Source: Mucilaginibacter sp. UBA5151
GTDB lineage: Bacteria > Bacteroidota > Bacteroidia > Sphingobacteriales > Sphingobacteriaceae
Assembly (NCBI GenBank): GCA_002413785.1
Contig: DHXR01000012.1
Coordinates: 65,912 to 129,911, forward strand
Direction: 5' to 3'
Length of the DNA stretch: 64,000 nt
Shown here: one piece after another, positions 28,280 to 37,573 of the stretch
Numbering within the stretch: position 1 is the first letter of the stretch
Layout: every line of letters starts with the position of its first letter
Notes under the pieces: generated by a model
Told to the model about the DNA's origin: nothing
Database searches by the model: none
The model's input: the letters and a program-made list of their open reading frames with translations, nothing else
Made by a program: the position numbers and the translations under genes

Positions 28280-29101
28280 ATGCTTATCTCAAAATTTGAT
28301 TTGTACAAGACCGGGTGGCTCGATCTTGTATTTGACGACCGTAACAAAGAATACGGCGCATACGACCTAAGGCATAATTATGCCAATAATGTGGTCAGGG
28401 CAATGGGTGTAACATTCCTGGCTATTGGCCTGCTGTGCGGGGCGAGTATTGTTTTTAGAGCAGCGCCGCGTGAGACGATGATACCGGTAGATACTCATCC
28501 CGACATTCGTATTCAACCGCCCCCTGTACAAGCTGTTAAGCGCAATGATCCGCCAAAATCTTTAAAAGCAGACCCGCCTGCACACCCCATTGCTACTACA
28601 AGAGATGTTCCGCCTATTGTTGTGCCGGATCCGATAGCTGAAAAACCTGTAATAAATGCCAAGGTAACAGGCGCTATCGGACAGGTGGATAGTAAAGGCC
28701 CGGTTGGTCCCGTTAATGCACTTCCGGTTGATCCGAATGCCGGAAATGGAACAGCACAACCCGTAGATAATGGTGTGCACACCACTTTGGGTCTTGATGT
28801 AATGCCCGAGCCCGTTGGCGGCGATAAAGCCTGGGCCAAATTTTTAAATAAAAACTTGAGGTTCCCGGCAGAAGCCCAGGAAGACGGTGTAAGCGGAAGG
28901 GTTATTTTAAGCTTTATTATTGAAAAAGACGGCAGTTTATCAAATATAGTTGTTAACAGGGCAGCCGGGCATGGATTTGACGAGGAAGCCCTGCGCGTAC
29001 TTAAATTAGCAAAAGCCTGGAAACCCGGCATGCAAAACGGCCAGGCCGTGAGGGTAAAATATGAGATCCCTATTAATTTTCAGATAACTGATAACAATTG
29101 A
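28280..29101 (+). CDS. TonB-family energy transducer
   Basis: 273 residues. Residues 1-40 are cytoplasmic with the Bacteroidota motif R-N-K-E-Y-G-A-Y-D-L-R. One membrane helix spans about 43-60. A long Pro-rich periplasmic linker (60-175, P-P-P-V-Q, P-P-K-S) follows, and the C-terminal TonB domain (190-273) carries F-P-A-E-A-Q-E-D-G-V-S-G-R-V, F-I-I-E-K-D-G-S-L and V-R-V-K-Y-E-I-P-I-N-F. It transmits proton-motive force to outer-membrane TonB-dependent receptors. No exbB/exbD genes are adjacent, so it relies on a complex encoded elsewhere. A hairpin terminator follows. Confidence 0.93.
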   Translation: MLISKFDLYKTGWLDLVFDDRNKEYGAYDLRHNYANNVVRAMGVTFLAIGLLCGASIVFRAAPRETMIPVDTHPDIRIQPPPVQAVKRNDPPKSLKADPPAHPIATTRDVPPIVVPDPIAEKPVINAKVTGAIGQVDSKGPVGPVNALPVDPNAGNGTAQPVDNGVHTTLGLDVMPEPVGGDKAWAKFLNKNLRFPAEAQEDGVSGRVILSFIIEKDGSLSNIVVNRAAGHGFDEEALRVLKLAKAWKPGMQNGQAVRVKYEIPINFQITDNN

Positions 29102-29119
29102 GGTTAAAGGTAAAAGGCG

Positions 29120-29155
29120 AAAGGTAAAAGGTTTTATAGGGAACCTTTTACCTTT
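29120..29155. terminator. Bidirectional terminator of AAAGGTAAAAGGTT arms
   Basis: AAAGGTAAAAGGTT (29120-29133) is exactly complementary to 29142-29155. It is preceded by further imperfect AAAGGTAAAAGG words from 29101. It separates the convergent tonB gene and the two-gene helicase module. The same words appear on the module's other side at 34745-34795. Confidence 0.75.
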
Positions 29156-29194
29156 GTCTATTTCCAAAAACGGTTACAATAAAAACTCCAATAA

Positions 29195-30271
29195 TTAACT
29201 GTGGATAGTTAAAATTAAATAAACCAAAACAATAATAATTATTCCAAAACCAAGAAATTGAATAATTCGATTACCCCCTATTTCTTTTTTGAGCATTTGG
29301 TTTTGCGCCATTAGTAATTTGATTTTGCTTTCTAATAATTCACTATTCTTTTTTAGTTCTAAGTCCTGATCTGTTAAATGCGTTAAAGTAGCTTCTCTTA
29401 ATGAATTTATAACTTGCTTTATTTCTTTTTGGCTTGTGTCGATTGCCGTTTGAATTGCACCTAAAGATTGAACAATACTATTGAGATTTTGAGTTGTACT
29501 TGTTAAAGTGACGTTGATTGAGTTGATTGCTCCAAAAATTTCAGAAATATTTTTTTGAAATTTGTCAAAGTGTTTCTCTATGTCAATTTGCTCAAGTCGT
29601 TCAATTTGCCTTTTTAATTCGTCGATTTTGGTTTGCAGGTCTTTTGATTTTTCTTCAAATCGCATTAGCTCGGTTGCTAAATCTCGTCTCGTTTGGTCAA
29701 TAAAAACTTTTTGTAAGCCGTTAAACAGTTCAGTGAAGTCAGTATTGACAAGTCTTGTAGTCTCCTTTTCAAATTCTTTTATTTTAGATGAGAGTTCACT
29801 CAACTTTGTAGTAAACAATGCGTTGTTGCCTTCCAAATAGCTCTTTGCTTCTGCTCCTAAAGTATTTGTATATTCTTCAAATTGTTTTAGCTCCGTTGCT
29901 AAATCTTGTCTGGTTTGGTCAATAAAAACTTTTTGCAACTCGTTAAACAGTTCAGCGAAGTCTGTATTGATAAGCCTTGTAGTCTCCTTTTCAAATTCTT
30001 TTATTTTGGATGAGAGTTCATTTAACCTTGTAGTAAACAAAGTGTTGTTGCCGTCCAAATAGCTTTTTGTCGCTGCTCCTAAAGTATTTGTGTATTCTTC
30101 GGATAGCTTTGCAAGTTCGTGGAACTTCTTATTGAAAATTTCAGGAACTCCTTCGGCTGCTTCTTTGAAGGTTTTGATGTCTCGATGCAAGGTGTCAAGG
30201 TCTTTAAGTTTTTCACTTAAAAGTTTCACATTATTCTGTGACTGCTTTATTAATTCTTCGTATTCAGGCAT
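29195..30271 (-). CDS. Membrane-anchored coiled-coil protein with internal duplication
   Basis: 358 residues, almost entirely heptad-like helix, then one hydrophobic helix at about 335-355 and a four-residue tail, so it is tail-anchored with the coiled coil probably in the cytoplasm. Residues 58-131 and 132-205 are a near-identical 74-residue tandem duplication (both contain E-E-Y-T-N-T-L-G-A and S-S-K-I-K-E-F-E-K-E-T-T-R-L). There is no signal peptide and no recognised enzymatic motif. Its start overlaps the end of the upstream helicase gene by 8 bases, so the two are co-translated. The role is unknown; a membrane sensor or effector for the helicase is an inference. Confidence 0.7.
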   Translation of the reverse strand: MPEYEELIKQSQNNVKLLSEKLKDLDTLHRDIKTFKEAAEGVPEIFNKKFHELAKLSEEYTNTLGAATKSYLDGNNTLFTTRLNELSSKIKEFEKETTRLINTDFAELFNELQKVFIDQTRQDLATELKQFEEYTNTLGAEAKSYLEGNNALFTTKLSELSSKIKEFEKETTRLVNTDFTELFNGLQKVFIDQTRRDLATELMRFEEKSKDLQTKIDELKRQIERLEQIDIEKHFDKFQKNISEIFGAINSINVTLTSTTQNLNSIVQSLGAIQTAIDTSQKEIKQVINSLREATLTHLTDQDLELKKNSELLESKIKLLMAQNQMLKKEIGGNRIIQFLGFGIIIIVLVYLILTIHS

Positions 30272-33200
30272 TTAATAAAATATTTAGTCCGTGGTTTGCA
30301 TTAACAAATTCTTCAATTCCCATAATCTGCATTTTTAACAAAAGTTTTAACCGAATTAGTTCAATATCTTTAAATGAAGAATTATCTTTTTGAATGTTGC
30401 TCTGCAACTTTTTAAAATAACTTTTAAAAATAGGATTAATAATTTCAAAATCGTTTTTATGAACCTTATGCAAATTATCAAAACCCAGTTCAAGTTCAGC
30501 ATTTGCTTCTGAAATATAAGAAGTATTATTAACCGAATACATCGCAAATGCTTTTAACAAACGAAGTAACCATTCATTTTTCAAGTCATCTCCAATTAAT
30601 GAGCTGAGAATCTTTTTGCAAGACCCCATCATATGTTTGTAATTGTTTTGTTCGGTGCCGTCTTTTTTTTGATATACTTCCAAATACCGGGTTAAAATAT
30701 CATTTTTACTTAGACAGTCTTTTTCGGTATTTATATTTGCCTTATGGTGCTCTAATAATGAATAAGGTTCTCCGTTAATTTTGAAACCTATTCTTGCATA
30801 CTTCGCATTAAAGTAAAAATAGATTTGCTCTTTAATATAAATATTTTGCTGGTACCAGTCTGTAGCGTATTTGGGGTCGGTGATACTTGTGTTTAAGATT
30901 GCTTCAATTTCATCTGTAGCCCGCTTACGCTTACCAGCAATTTCTTTGTAGGAGAACTCGGCCAGGAAATAAAGCCATTCTAAAATATTATCGATCAAAG
31001 TTGGTTTCGAAAGTCTGCGTTCAAGTTCATCTTTTTTTGTATTTATAGCATTTAATGCTTCATTCTCAGATAAGTATCTACGCAAATATTTTTCAATTAT
31101 TTCCGTGTATTCGTCAATTGAACCGAACTTTCGGAACGTGCAACTATAAAGATTATTTTTATTGTAATCAATCAAATAGTTCTCCAAAAATCCCATGCTA
31201 TGCATTCGGTAAATTAGCCTGCCGGTGTCGTTGCTCACTTCTCTGTCTCTACTGTAAACAAACAGTAGCTTTTCTTTCGTTTGATGTCCAATAAGGGAAA
31301 GGTTTATTACGCTATTCTCTTCCAGTAGAAAAAGAAAATCATTAAAATCATTAGAATAATCATGAGCAGTCTTCACTACCTCTTGAAAAGTCTTTGTAGA
31401 TACAGATGGATTGATTGGATTTGTTGGATTTACGCCAATAAGGTTACAAATTTTTTCACTTGCATTCGGATACTTCTTTTCAGCAGTGATAATAAATTGA
31501 AATTTCTCTTTTTCGCAATTTTCAAATTCTTTTGCAAGAGTCTCCTGTCCTTCAATATTTACCATCTCACCTTTAAATTCCTTTACCTTGAAAAGATTTC
31601 TCAACTGGCTTCTTTCTGTGTCTACCCCTTTAAATGAAATTTGGTGAAAATAATTATGAATCTCTCTATCCTTATGTTTTTCTACAATAAATTTATAAGA
31701 GTTTTCGTCATGTTTCTCAATTAATATATTTTTAAGCGCATTAATATTTTCGACTGATAAAATATTATACCGACCACCATCATTACGTGGTAAACTAAAA
31801 TCAATTAATTTTAAGGCGTTAAGTATTTCCTCCATTGAGGAAAAGGAAATAATATCATAATTTCTGGTCCTCTCATTCCATCTTTTTTCAAATGCATACC
31901 TTATTGCCTTTCTTGTATATTTATTCTTTATGAGTTCATGTTCTTTGTTTTCACTAAAAAATTTATAAACATCAAGTTTGATATAACTGCTTTTGGAGAC
32001 AAGAATATTTGCCTCTGATATTTTTTTGTCTCTACCAGATCTTCCTGCTTCTTGCACCAAACTTTCAAGCGAACTCGAATAGAAATAATGGTAGGTTGAG
32101 CGAATATCTTTTTTGTCAATACCCATTCCAAATGCTTTTGTGCAAATAATATGTTTAATTTCAGATTTGTCGCTCGTGAATTTTTCAAAATAATCTTGTA
32201 CTTCGTTGTTCAGCTCATCTGTATCTGTAGCATAAAAAAATCCTTTTTTATCTGTCATTAACTTTTCAAAAACAAATGGTACACCTTTTTCGTCCGTTAG
32301 TTTTCCATTGTTGTTCCTTTTGTTTCCCTTGGTCGGACAAAATATTATTGTAGAGAAATTATCGGGGTTCGTATTATTAAAATCGATTTCTAATTTAATT
32401 TTTTTAGCATCACTATTGATTTTACTTTTACCATCGTCATTTAAAATATAGCGCTCTGTCCCGGTATCGAATTCTCCGTATTTTAAATTTTCAAATTCGA
32501 TATAATGATGGCTTAAGGACTGTTCGACAATATTTATATCTCTGTTGATTTTATCTAAATTCTCAGCAATATTTGTAAAGTCGTTGTTCAATTCCGACAT
32601 TCTTTCTTTGCCGGTAACATCAATAACTCTAAAAAACAATTCTGGTCTTATTGTATTTTCAATCATAATTATCGCATCCGCAACATCGCTATGATCAATT
32701 TGAAGTTCCCTTTCAATGTCAGCCAATACATCAAATGAAGCAGTTGCCGTTAATCCGATAAGTGAAACTTTTTTTTTGTCGCTTCTTGTTTTTGCAAATT
32801 CTTGACAGTTTTTTCCAAGCATTAAATAAGTTGACCGGAAATCGTGCCCCCATTCGGAAACACAATGTACTTCGTCAATTACGCAATAAGAGAAAGCCAA
32901 TCCAAATTTTGAAACATCAATTTTTTTAATAATATTTCTAAAATCTTCCATCACAAATCTTTCTGGCGATATAAAAAGGAACATTGTTTCACCTAACCGG
33001 AAATCAATTAGTTTTTTTGCCTTTTCTTCTCTTTTTTTTAGATTTGAATTAATGAAATCACAGCAATCAATCCAGTTTTTTTTCAAAACCCTTACCTGAT
33101 CTTCCATTAATGATTTTATTGGGTCGACTACTAAACACAAACCCGGTTGTAAAAATGCAGGCAATTGAAAGGTCAGGGATTTGCCGCCACCAGTCGGAAG

Positions 33201-34682
33201 CAAACCGATAACTGGTTTCCGCTGTAATGCTCTTGAAATTATCGGTAGTTGTCCGTCCCTAAAACTGACTTTTCTGAAAATATTTTGAATAAAAAAATTT
33301 ATATTTTCTTTGAGCTCTGGTATTGGTTTGTAAGAACCATCATCTTGCTTTTTAACAAGGGCTTTATAATTTAATAATTCCGAACAATACACACGCCTTT
33401 CCTTTCCAAAGGAGTTATCATAATAGTGCGATGAACGAATTTTTATGGCGTTGTTATTTTGAAAGTCGGTTTCTTTGTAAATATTTGCACGCCTTAATAT
33501 AGCATGGTCAATAATAATATCAAACTGATTTTCCTTGAAGAAATTCTCATCCTTTCTGACAGCTTGCAAATGTAGCTTATCGTTAATTACCCATTTTGAA
33601 TTTTCAAATATCGTCAAAGAGATTTCCGGTAAAAGTAATTTGTCCTTTTCTTCCAAAATGGCATTTATATTAAAAAATAATTCTTGCAAAGATTTAATTG
33701 CAATCGCACCACATGGAAAATCCCTTTCAATAATTGCTATATTGATTTTCGGTTTCGTGAATAATTCGGAATTAACCAAAAGAAATTCTATGATTGTTTT
33801 CTGAATTCTTGCAACTGACAGAGGAATAAAGATTAATGAATAGTCAGTAAGATTAGTTTCAATATCTCTATTGTAATTTGTTTTGAAAATAGTAAAAATA
33901 TCATTTCGAAACTGGTTCTTAATATCCGGGTTTAATCCAATTTCATTAAAAGATTGCCGTAGAGTTTCAAAATTATTTTCATCTGCGAATTCATCACGAT
34001 AATTGTCAAAATATTTAACAGTTTTTAGTTGATGATGTGGGCCGTCAAACTCAAAAATTATTCCTTGTTTTTGTTTGTCTGTTAAGTTTCCTACACTATT
34101 CGTAATCAAATAAGGAAACTCAAAGGAAAAATCTAAAGTTCTTCCGCCTGCCAAACCATTACCTATAGTGGCTAAATCTCTCTGAGATTGAAATATTTGT
34201 TTTGCAAATGGGAAGTCTTTTAAGGCCACATCTAAAAACTTCCATTCAGAAAAACTGCCAGGTAAACCACCATATTGATTTTCGCTTATCTCTAATTTTG
34301 GTTCTAATATGTGAAGTAGTTGAAATATTGTATCAAATGGAATTTCTTTTTTTAAAACGGGGTAGTTGAATTCATCATCAATTTTGCTTTCGATAAGGTT
34401 AATCTCAGAAAAGAGATTTTCTAAAATTATTGGTGCCCTGGTTGGTAAGCCCCTTGTGATTATGTTGTTTAGCGTAGCTAAAACTGGTTTAAGCGTTTTG
34501 AAGTCGGGATAGTGTTGATATGGAGGTGGAAATTCTACATCAAAGGAACTTACATATTGTAGTAGTCCGTTAATTTGGTCAAGCTTTATTTGATCGGTCG
34601 GAATACGCCTGTTCAAATTGGATTTATAGTCTGTTATGACCTTTCCAATTGCATCAATGATATAGCCGGCTTTTAATTGCAT
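30264..34682 (-). CDS. Nuclease-like domain fused to RecQ-like helicase
   Basis: 1472 residues. N-terminal ~250: helical, then a candidate PD-(D/E)XK/DUF559-like nuclease core, with Asp184 in T-L-D-F-S-F-E-F and E-F-D-G-P-H-H at 211-217. Middle: superfamily-2 helicase with Walker A G-L-L-P-T-G-G-G-K-S (493-502), DEVH box at 603-606 in the RecQ-style D-E-V-H-C-V-S-E-W-G-H-D-F-R, T-A-T at 645-647, and motifs V/VI (A-F-G-M-G-I-D-K and Q-E-A-G-R-S-G-R-D) at 850-886. The last ~550 residues match nothing I know. There is no RQC or HRDC domain. The gene is visibly more A+T-rich than its purine and TonB neighbours, which suggests transfer. Likely a phage or plasmid defence protein. Confidence 0.75.
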   Translation of the reverse strand: MQLKAGYIIDAIGKVITDYKSNLNRRIPTDQIKLDQINGLLQYVSSFDVEFPPPYQHYPDFKTLKPVLATLNNIITRGLPTRAPIILENLFSEINLIESKIDDEFNYPVLKKEIPFDTIFQLLHILEPKLEISENQYGGLPGSFSEWKFLDVALKDFPFAKQIFQSQRDLATIGNGLAGGRTLDFSFEFPYLITNSVGNLTDKQKQGIIFEFDGPHHQLKTVKYFDNYRDEFADENNFETLRQSFNEIGLNPDIKNQFRNDIFTIFKTNYNRDIETNLTDYSLIFIPLSVARIQKTIIEFLLVNSELFTKPKINIAIIERDFPCGAIAIKSLQELFFNINAILEEKDKLLLPEISLTIFENSKWVINDKLHLQAVRKDENFFKENQFDIIIDHAILRRANIYKETDFQNNNAIKIRSSHYYDNSFGKERRVYCSELLNYKALVKKQDDGSYKPIPELKENINFFIQNIFRKVSFRDGQLPIISRALQRKPVIGLLPTGGGKSLTFQLPAFLQPGLCLVVDPIKSLMEDQVRVLKKNWIDCCDFINSNLKKREEKAKKLIDFRLGETMFLFISPERFVMEDFRNIIKKIDVSKFGLAFSYCVIDEVHCVSEWGHDFRSTYLMLGKNCQEFAKTRSDKKKVSLIGLTATASFDVLADIERELQIDHSDVADAIIMIENTIRPELFFRVIDVTGKERMSELNNDFTNIAENLDKINRDINIVEQSLSHHYIEFENLKYGEFDTGTERYILNDDGKSKINSDAKKIKLEIDFNNTNPDNFSTIIFCPTKGNKRNNNGKLTDEKGVPFVFEKLMTDKKGFFYATDTDELNNEVQDYFEKFTSDKSEIKHIICTKAFGMGIDKKDIRSTYHYFYSSSLESLVQEAGRSGRDKKISEANILVSKSSYIKLDVYKFFSENKEHELIKNKYTRKAIRYAFEKRWNERTRNYDIISFSSMEEILNALKLIDFSLPRNDGGRYNILSVENINALKNILIEKHDENSYKFIVEKHKDREIHNYFHQISFKGVDTERSQLRNLFKVKEFKGEMVNIEGQETLAKEFENCEKEKFQFIITAEKKYPNASEKICNLIGVNPTNPINPSVSTKTFQEVVKTAHDYSNDFNDFLFLLEENSVINLSLIGHQTKEKLLFVYSRDREVSNDTGRLIYRMHSMGFLENYLIDYNKNNLYSCTFRKFGSIDEYTEIIEKYLRRYLSENEALNAINTKKDELERRLSKPTLIDNILEWLYFLAEFSYKEIAGKRKRATDEIEAILNTSITDPKYATDWYQQNIYIKEQIYFYFNAKYARIGFKINGEPYSLLEHHKANINTEKDCLSKNDILTRYLEVYQKKDGTEQNNYKHMMGSCKKILSSLIGDDLKNEWLLRLLKAFAMYSVNNTSYISEANAELELGFDNLHKVHKNDFEIINPIFKSYFKKLQSNIQKDNSSFKDIELIRLKLLLKMQIMGIEEFVNANHGLNILLNA

Positions 34683-34744
34683 TAAGGTGTTTTGTTTTGG
34701 CTAATATACAATAAAGCCAAATGAGAAGTCTTATTTGTTTATAA

Positions 34745-34795
34745 TTGTACCTTTCACCTTTCACCTTTTAGCTTTCCGCCTTTCACCTTTTTTTC
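34745..34795. repeat. Degenerate CCTTTCACC repeat block
   Basis: Imperfect copies of CACCTTTC in tandem between the helicase gene's start and purL. They are the reverse complement of the AAAGGTAAAAGG words at 29101-29155 on the other side of the helicase module. Confidence 0.6.
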
Positions 34796-34804
34796 CTAAT
34801 TTTG
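34773..34804 (+). promoter_or_regulatory. Probable purL promoter
   Basis: TAATTTTG (34797-34804) fits the Bacteroidota -7 box TAnnTTTG; TTTC at 34773-34776 stands 20 bases upstream, one mismatch from the -33 TTTG. The start would be near 34811, some 22 bases before the start codon. Confidence 0.5.
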
Positions 34805-34832
34805 TGCTTCCTTTCAAAAAAACAATAATAAA

Positions 34833-37055
34833 TTGGAGCACCTGGAATTAACCACTGTTGAAACCGCCAAAGATTTAGGTTTACTACCCGAAGAATTTGA
34901 ACGTATAAAAGAAATATTAGGGCGCGTGCCCAACTTTACCGAGCTTTCTATTTTTTCGGTAATGTGGAGTGAGCATTGCTCGTACAAAAACTCAATCACC
35001 TGGCTGAAAACTTTACCTAAGGATGGTCCGCGGATGCTGGCCAAGGCGGGCGAAGAAAATGCCGGTCTTGTTGATTTGGGCGGCGGGATAGGCTGCGCCT
35101 TTAAGATAGAATCACACAATCACCCTTCGGCGCTTGAGCCATACCAGGGTGCAGCTACCGGCGTGGGCGGTATCAACCGCGATATATTTACGATGGGCGC
35201 AAGGCCTATCGCGCAATTAAACTCTCTCCGCTTCGGCGACCTGGCGCTTGACCGTACTAAATGGCTGATAAAAGGTGTTGTAAAAGGGATTAGCCACTAC
35301 GGCAATGCCTTTGGCATACCTACCGTTGGCGGCGAGCTTTTTTTTGATGAGTGTTATAATGTAAACCCCCTGGTTAATGCTTTTTCAGCCGGTATAGTAA
35401 AAGCGGGTGAAACGGTGTCGGCTACCTCCTATGGCGTGGGCAACCCGGTTTACATCGTAGGGTCAGCAACGGGTAAGGACGGGATACATGGCGCCGCATT
35501 TGCATCAAAAGATATTACCGAAGATTCCGTTAATGACCTTCCGGCGGTGCAGGTAGGCGACCCTTTTCAGGAGAAGTTATTGCTCGAGGCCACTTTAGAA
35601 GTTATAAAAACCGGCGCCGTAGTTGGTATGCAGGATATGGGTGCGGCAGGGATCATCTGTTCAAACTCCGAAATGTCGGCAAAAGGGGAGCATGGTATGA
35701 AAATCTGGCTCGACAAAGTCCCAACCCGCCAGGATCACATGAAACCCTATGAAATTTTACTTTCTGAATCACAGGAACGTATGTTGATAGTGGTTCATAA
35801 AGGACAAGAAAAGGCTGTTGAGGCTGTATTTGATAAGTGGGATTTAAACTGCGCTATCATCGGCGAAGTAACCGATACCAAACGCCTGGAATATTATATG
35901 AATGGGGAGCTGGTTGCCGATGTGCCTGCTGACGACCTTGTTTTGGGCGGCGGCGCCCCCGTTTACGAACGCGAATACCGCGAACCGGCCTATTACAGGT
36001 TGAACCAGGCGTTTAACATTAACAATGTTAAGGAACCAGAAAACCTGGTAGCTGTTGCCGAACATTTGATCGGTCACCCCAATATCGCTTCTAAAAGATG
36101 GGTTACCGATCAGTACGATTCTATGATCGGTACTTCAACCATGACGACCAACCGTCCGAGTGATGCGGCTGTTGTTGCAGTTAAAGAAACGGATAAAGCT
36201 ATTGTTATAACGGTTGACTGTAATTCGCGCTATGTTTATGCCGATCCGCAAAAGGGAACTGCTATAGCGGTTGCCGAAGCAGCCCGTAACATCACTTGTG
36301 CAGGTGGTGAGCCGGTGGCGATAACCAATTGCCTTAATTTTGGCAACCCTTATAAGCCCGAAGTTTACTGGCAGTTCGTGGGTGCAATAAAAGGCATGTC
36401 TGAAGCCTGCCGCAAGTTTGAAACCCCGGTTACGGGCGGTAACGTTAGCTTTTATAATCAATCATCAGATGAAGGGCCGGTATTCCCGACACCAACTATT
36501 GGCATGCTGGGTGTTATGGATGACCTCAGTAACTTTATGACCCTTGATTTTAAAAAGCCCGGGGATATCATCTATTTAATCGGTGAATCTGTTAACGATA
36601 TTGCTTCTTCGCAATACCTTGCCTCATACCATAAAATATTGACTGCCCCCGCGCCATTTTTTGACCTGGAGTCGGAATATGCTATGCAGCAGGTGGTAAA
36701 ACAACTCATTAAACATAAAGTAATACAATCTGCACATGATGTTTCGGACGGCGGTTTGTACATAACGCTGGTTGAATCGGCTTTGCCAAATGATTTTGGT
36801 TTTGAAATTGAAACAGACGAGTCTATCCGCAAAGATGCTTTCCTTTTCGGCGAGGCGCAGGGCAGGGTAGTAGTTAGCGTTTCCCCTGACGATAACGAAC
36901 GTTTTATTGAAATGATGGCCACCAGCGAAGTTGATTTTAGTTTATTGGGATCGGTAACCAATGGATTTTTAAATATTGATGAAGAACCATTTGGTCATAT
37001 CACTGATATTAAGATGGTTTACAACAATGTGCTGCATGAAATATTAGGGGCGTAA
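34833..37055 (+). CDS. purL: Phosphoribosylformylglycinamidine synthase, PurL subunit
   Basis: 740 residues, the small PurL type that works with separate PurQ and PurS. The start is TTG at 34833; no ATG is available and M-E-H-L-E-L-T-T-V-E matches the expected N-terminus. Motifs: S-V-M-W-S-E-H-C-S-Y-K-N-S (ATP/FGAR site), E-S-H-N-H-P-S-A-L-E-P-Y-Q-G-A-A-T-G-V-G-G and the second-half D-V-S-D-G-G-L. It converts FGAR and glutamine-derived ammonia to FGAM, one step before PurM. It is followed 10 bases later by hicA, so the toxin-antitoxin pair may share its transcript. Confidence 0.96.
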   Translation: MEHLELTTVETAKDLGLLPEEFERIKEILGRVPNFTELSIFSVMWSEHCSYKNSITWLKTLPKDGPRMLAKAGEENAGLVDLGGGIGCAFKIESHNHPSALEPYQGAATGVGGINRDIFTMGARPIAQLNSLRFGDLALDRTKWLIKGVVKGISHYGNAFGIPTVGGELFFDECYNVNPLVNAFSAGIVKAGETVSATSYGVGNPVYIVGSATGKDGIHGAAFASKDITEDSVNDLPAVQVGDPFQEKLLLEATLEVIKTGAVVGMQDMGAAGIICSNSEMSAKGEHGMKIWLDKVPTRQDHMKPYEILLSESQERMLIVVHKGQEKAVEAVFDKWDLNCAIIGEVTDTKRLEYYMNGELVADVPADDLVLGGGAPVYEREYREPAYYRLNQAFNINNVKEPENLVAVAEHLIGHPNIASKRWVTDQYDSMIGTSTMTTNRPSDAAVVAVKETDKAIVITVDCNSRYVYADPQKGTAIAVAEAARNITCAGGEPVAITNCLNFGNPYKPEVYWQFVGAIKGMSEACRKFETPVTGGNVSFYNQSSDEGPVFPTPTIGMLGVMDDLSNFMTLDFKKPGDIIYLIGESVNDIASSQYLASYHKILTAPAPFFDLESEYAMQQVVKQLIKHKVIQSAHDVSDGGLYITLVESALPNDFGFEIETDESIRKDAFLFGEAQGRVVVSVSPDDNERFIEMMATSEVDFSLLGSVTNGFLNIDEEPFGHITDIKMVYNNVLHEILGA

Positions 37056-37065
37056 TGCTTTAAAT

Positions 37066-37251
37066 GTGAAAATAAAAGAAATCATCAAAATAATTGAGGA
37101 TGATGGTTGGCTGTTTTCACGGCAAACCGGTAGTCACAGGCAATTTAAGCATCCTGCTAAAAAGGGTACAGTGACAGTCGCCGGAAAGTTTAGCGATGAC
37201 TTAGATAAAGGGACACAAAAGAGTATTTTAAAACAGGCCGGACTAAATTAA
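37066..37251 (+). CDS. hicA: HicA-type mRNA interferase toxin
   Basis: 61 residues, start GTG at 37066 (an ATG two bases upstream is out of frame and hits a stop at once). The double-stranded-RNA-binding-like HicA fold is shown by I-I-K-I-I-E-D-D-G-W, then the catalytic His region R-Q-T-G-S-H-R-Q-F-K-H-P and the T-V-T-V-A-G strand. The end K-G-T-Q-K-S-I-L-K-Q-A-G-L is typical. It cleaves mRNA when freed from HicB. It lies just after purL and 37 bases before hicB. Confidence 0.92.
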   Translation: MKIKEIIKIIEDDGWLFSRQTGSHRQFKHPAKKGTVTVAGKFSDDLDKGTQKSILKQAGLN

Positions 37252-37288
37252 ATTTTTGCCCGATTTTATTTATCTTTAAATTTGTGAA

Positions 37289-37573
37289 ATGGAAAAGTAT
37301 CTCGTAGTGATAGAAAAGGCAAAAGGTAACTATTCGGCATTTTCGCCCGATGTATGGGGATGTGTGGCGACAGGCAAAACGGTTGAAGAGACCGTATCGC
37401 AAATAAAAGAAGCTTTGCAGTTACACCTTGAAGCCATGGCAAATGATGGTGAAGATATTCCTAAAGCAAAAGGCATCAGTCAGCATATCTCAGACGGTGT
37501 ATTCAAAGAAGGTGAAATTGCCGATGAATATTTTATAACAGAGGTGGAAGTTGCTGTTCCTCAGCATGCTTAA
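37289..37573 (+). CDS. hicB: HicB-type antitoxin
   Basis: 94 residues. The partial RNase-H-like HicB domain is seen in Y-L-V-V-I-E-K-A-K-G-N-Y-S-A-F-S-P-D-V-W-G-C and the T-G-K-T-V-E-E-T-V-S-Q-I-K-E-A-L helix. There is no C-terminal helix-turn-helix or ribbon-helix-helix DNA-binding domain as in some HicB proteins, so autoregulation may be absent or rely on another part. It neutralises the upstream HicA. Its end overlaps the start of the following VOC gene. Confidence 0.9.
   Translation: MEKYLVVIEKAKGNYSAFSPDVWGCVATGKTVEETVSQIKEALQLHLEAMANDGEDIPKAKGISQHISDGVFKEGEIADEYFITEVEVAVPQHA

Noticed and set aside
29195..34682. Zorya system
   Set aside because: The coiled-coil protein lacks the MotA/MotB-like ZorA/ZorB features (several membrane helices, a peptidoglycan-binding domain), and the helicase is RecQ-like rather than Snf2-like as in ZorD.
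30264..34682. Housekeeping RecQ
   Set aside because: At 1472 residues it is over twice the usual length, has an extra N-terminal nuclease-like region, lacks RQC and HRDC, and has unusual RecQ-like motifs (DEVH for DEAH).
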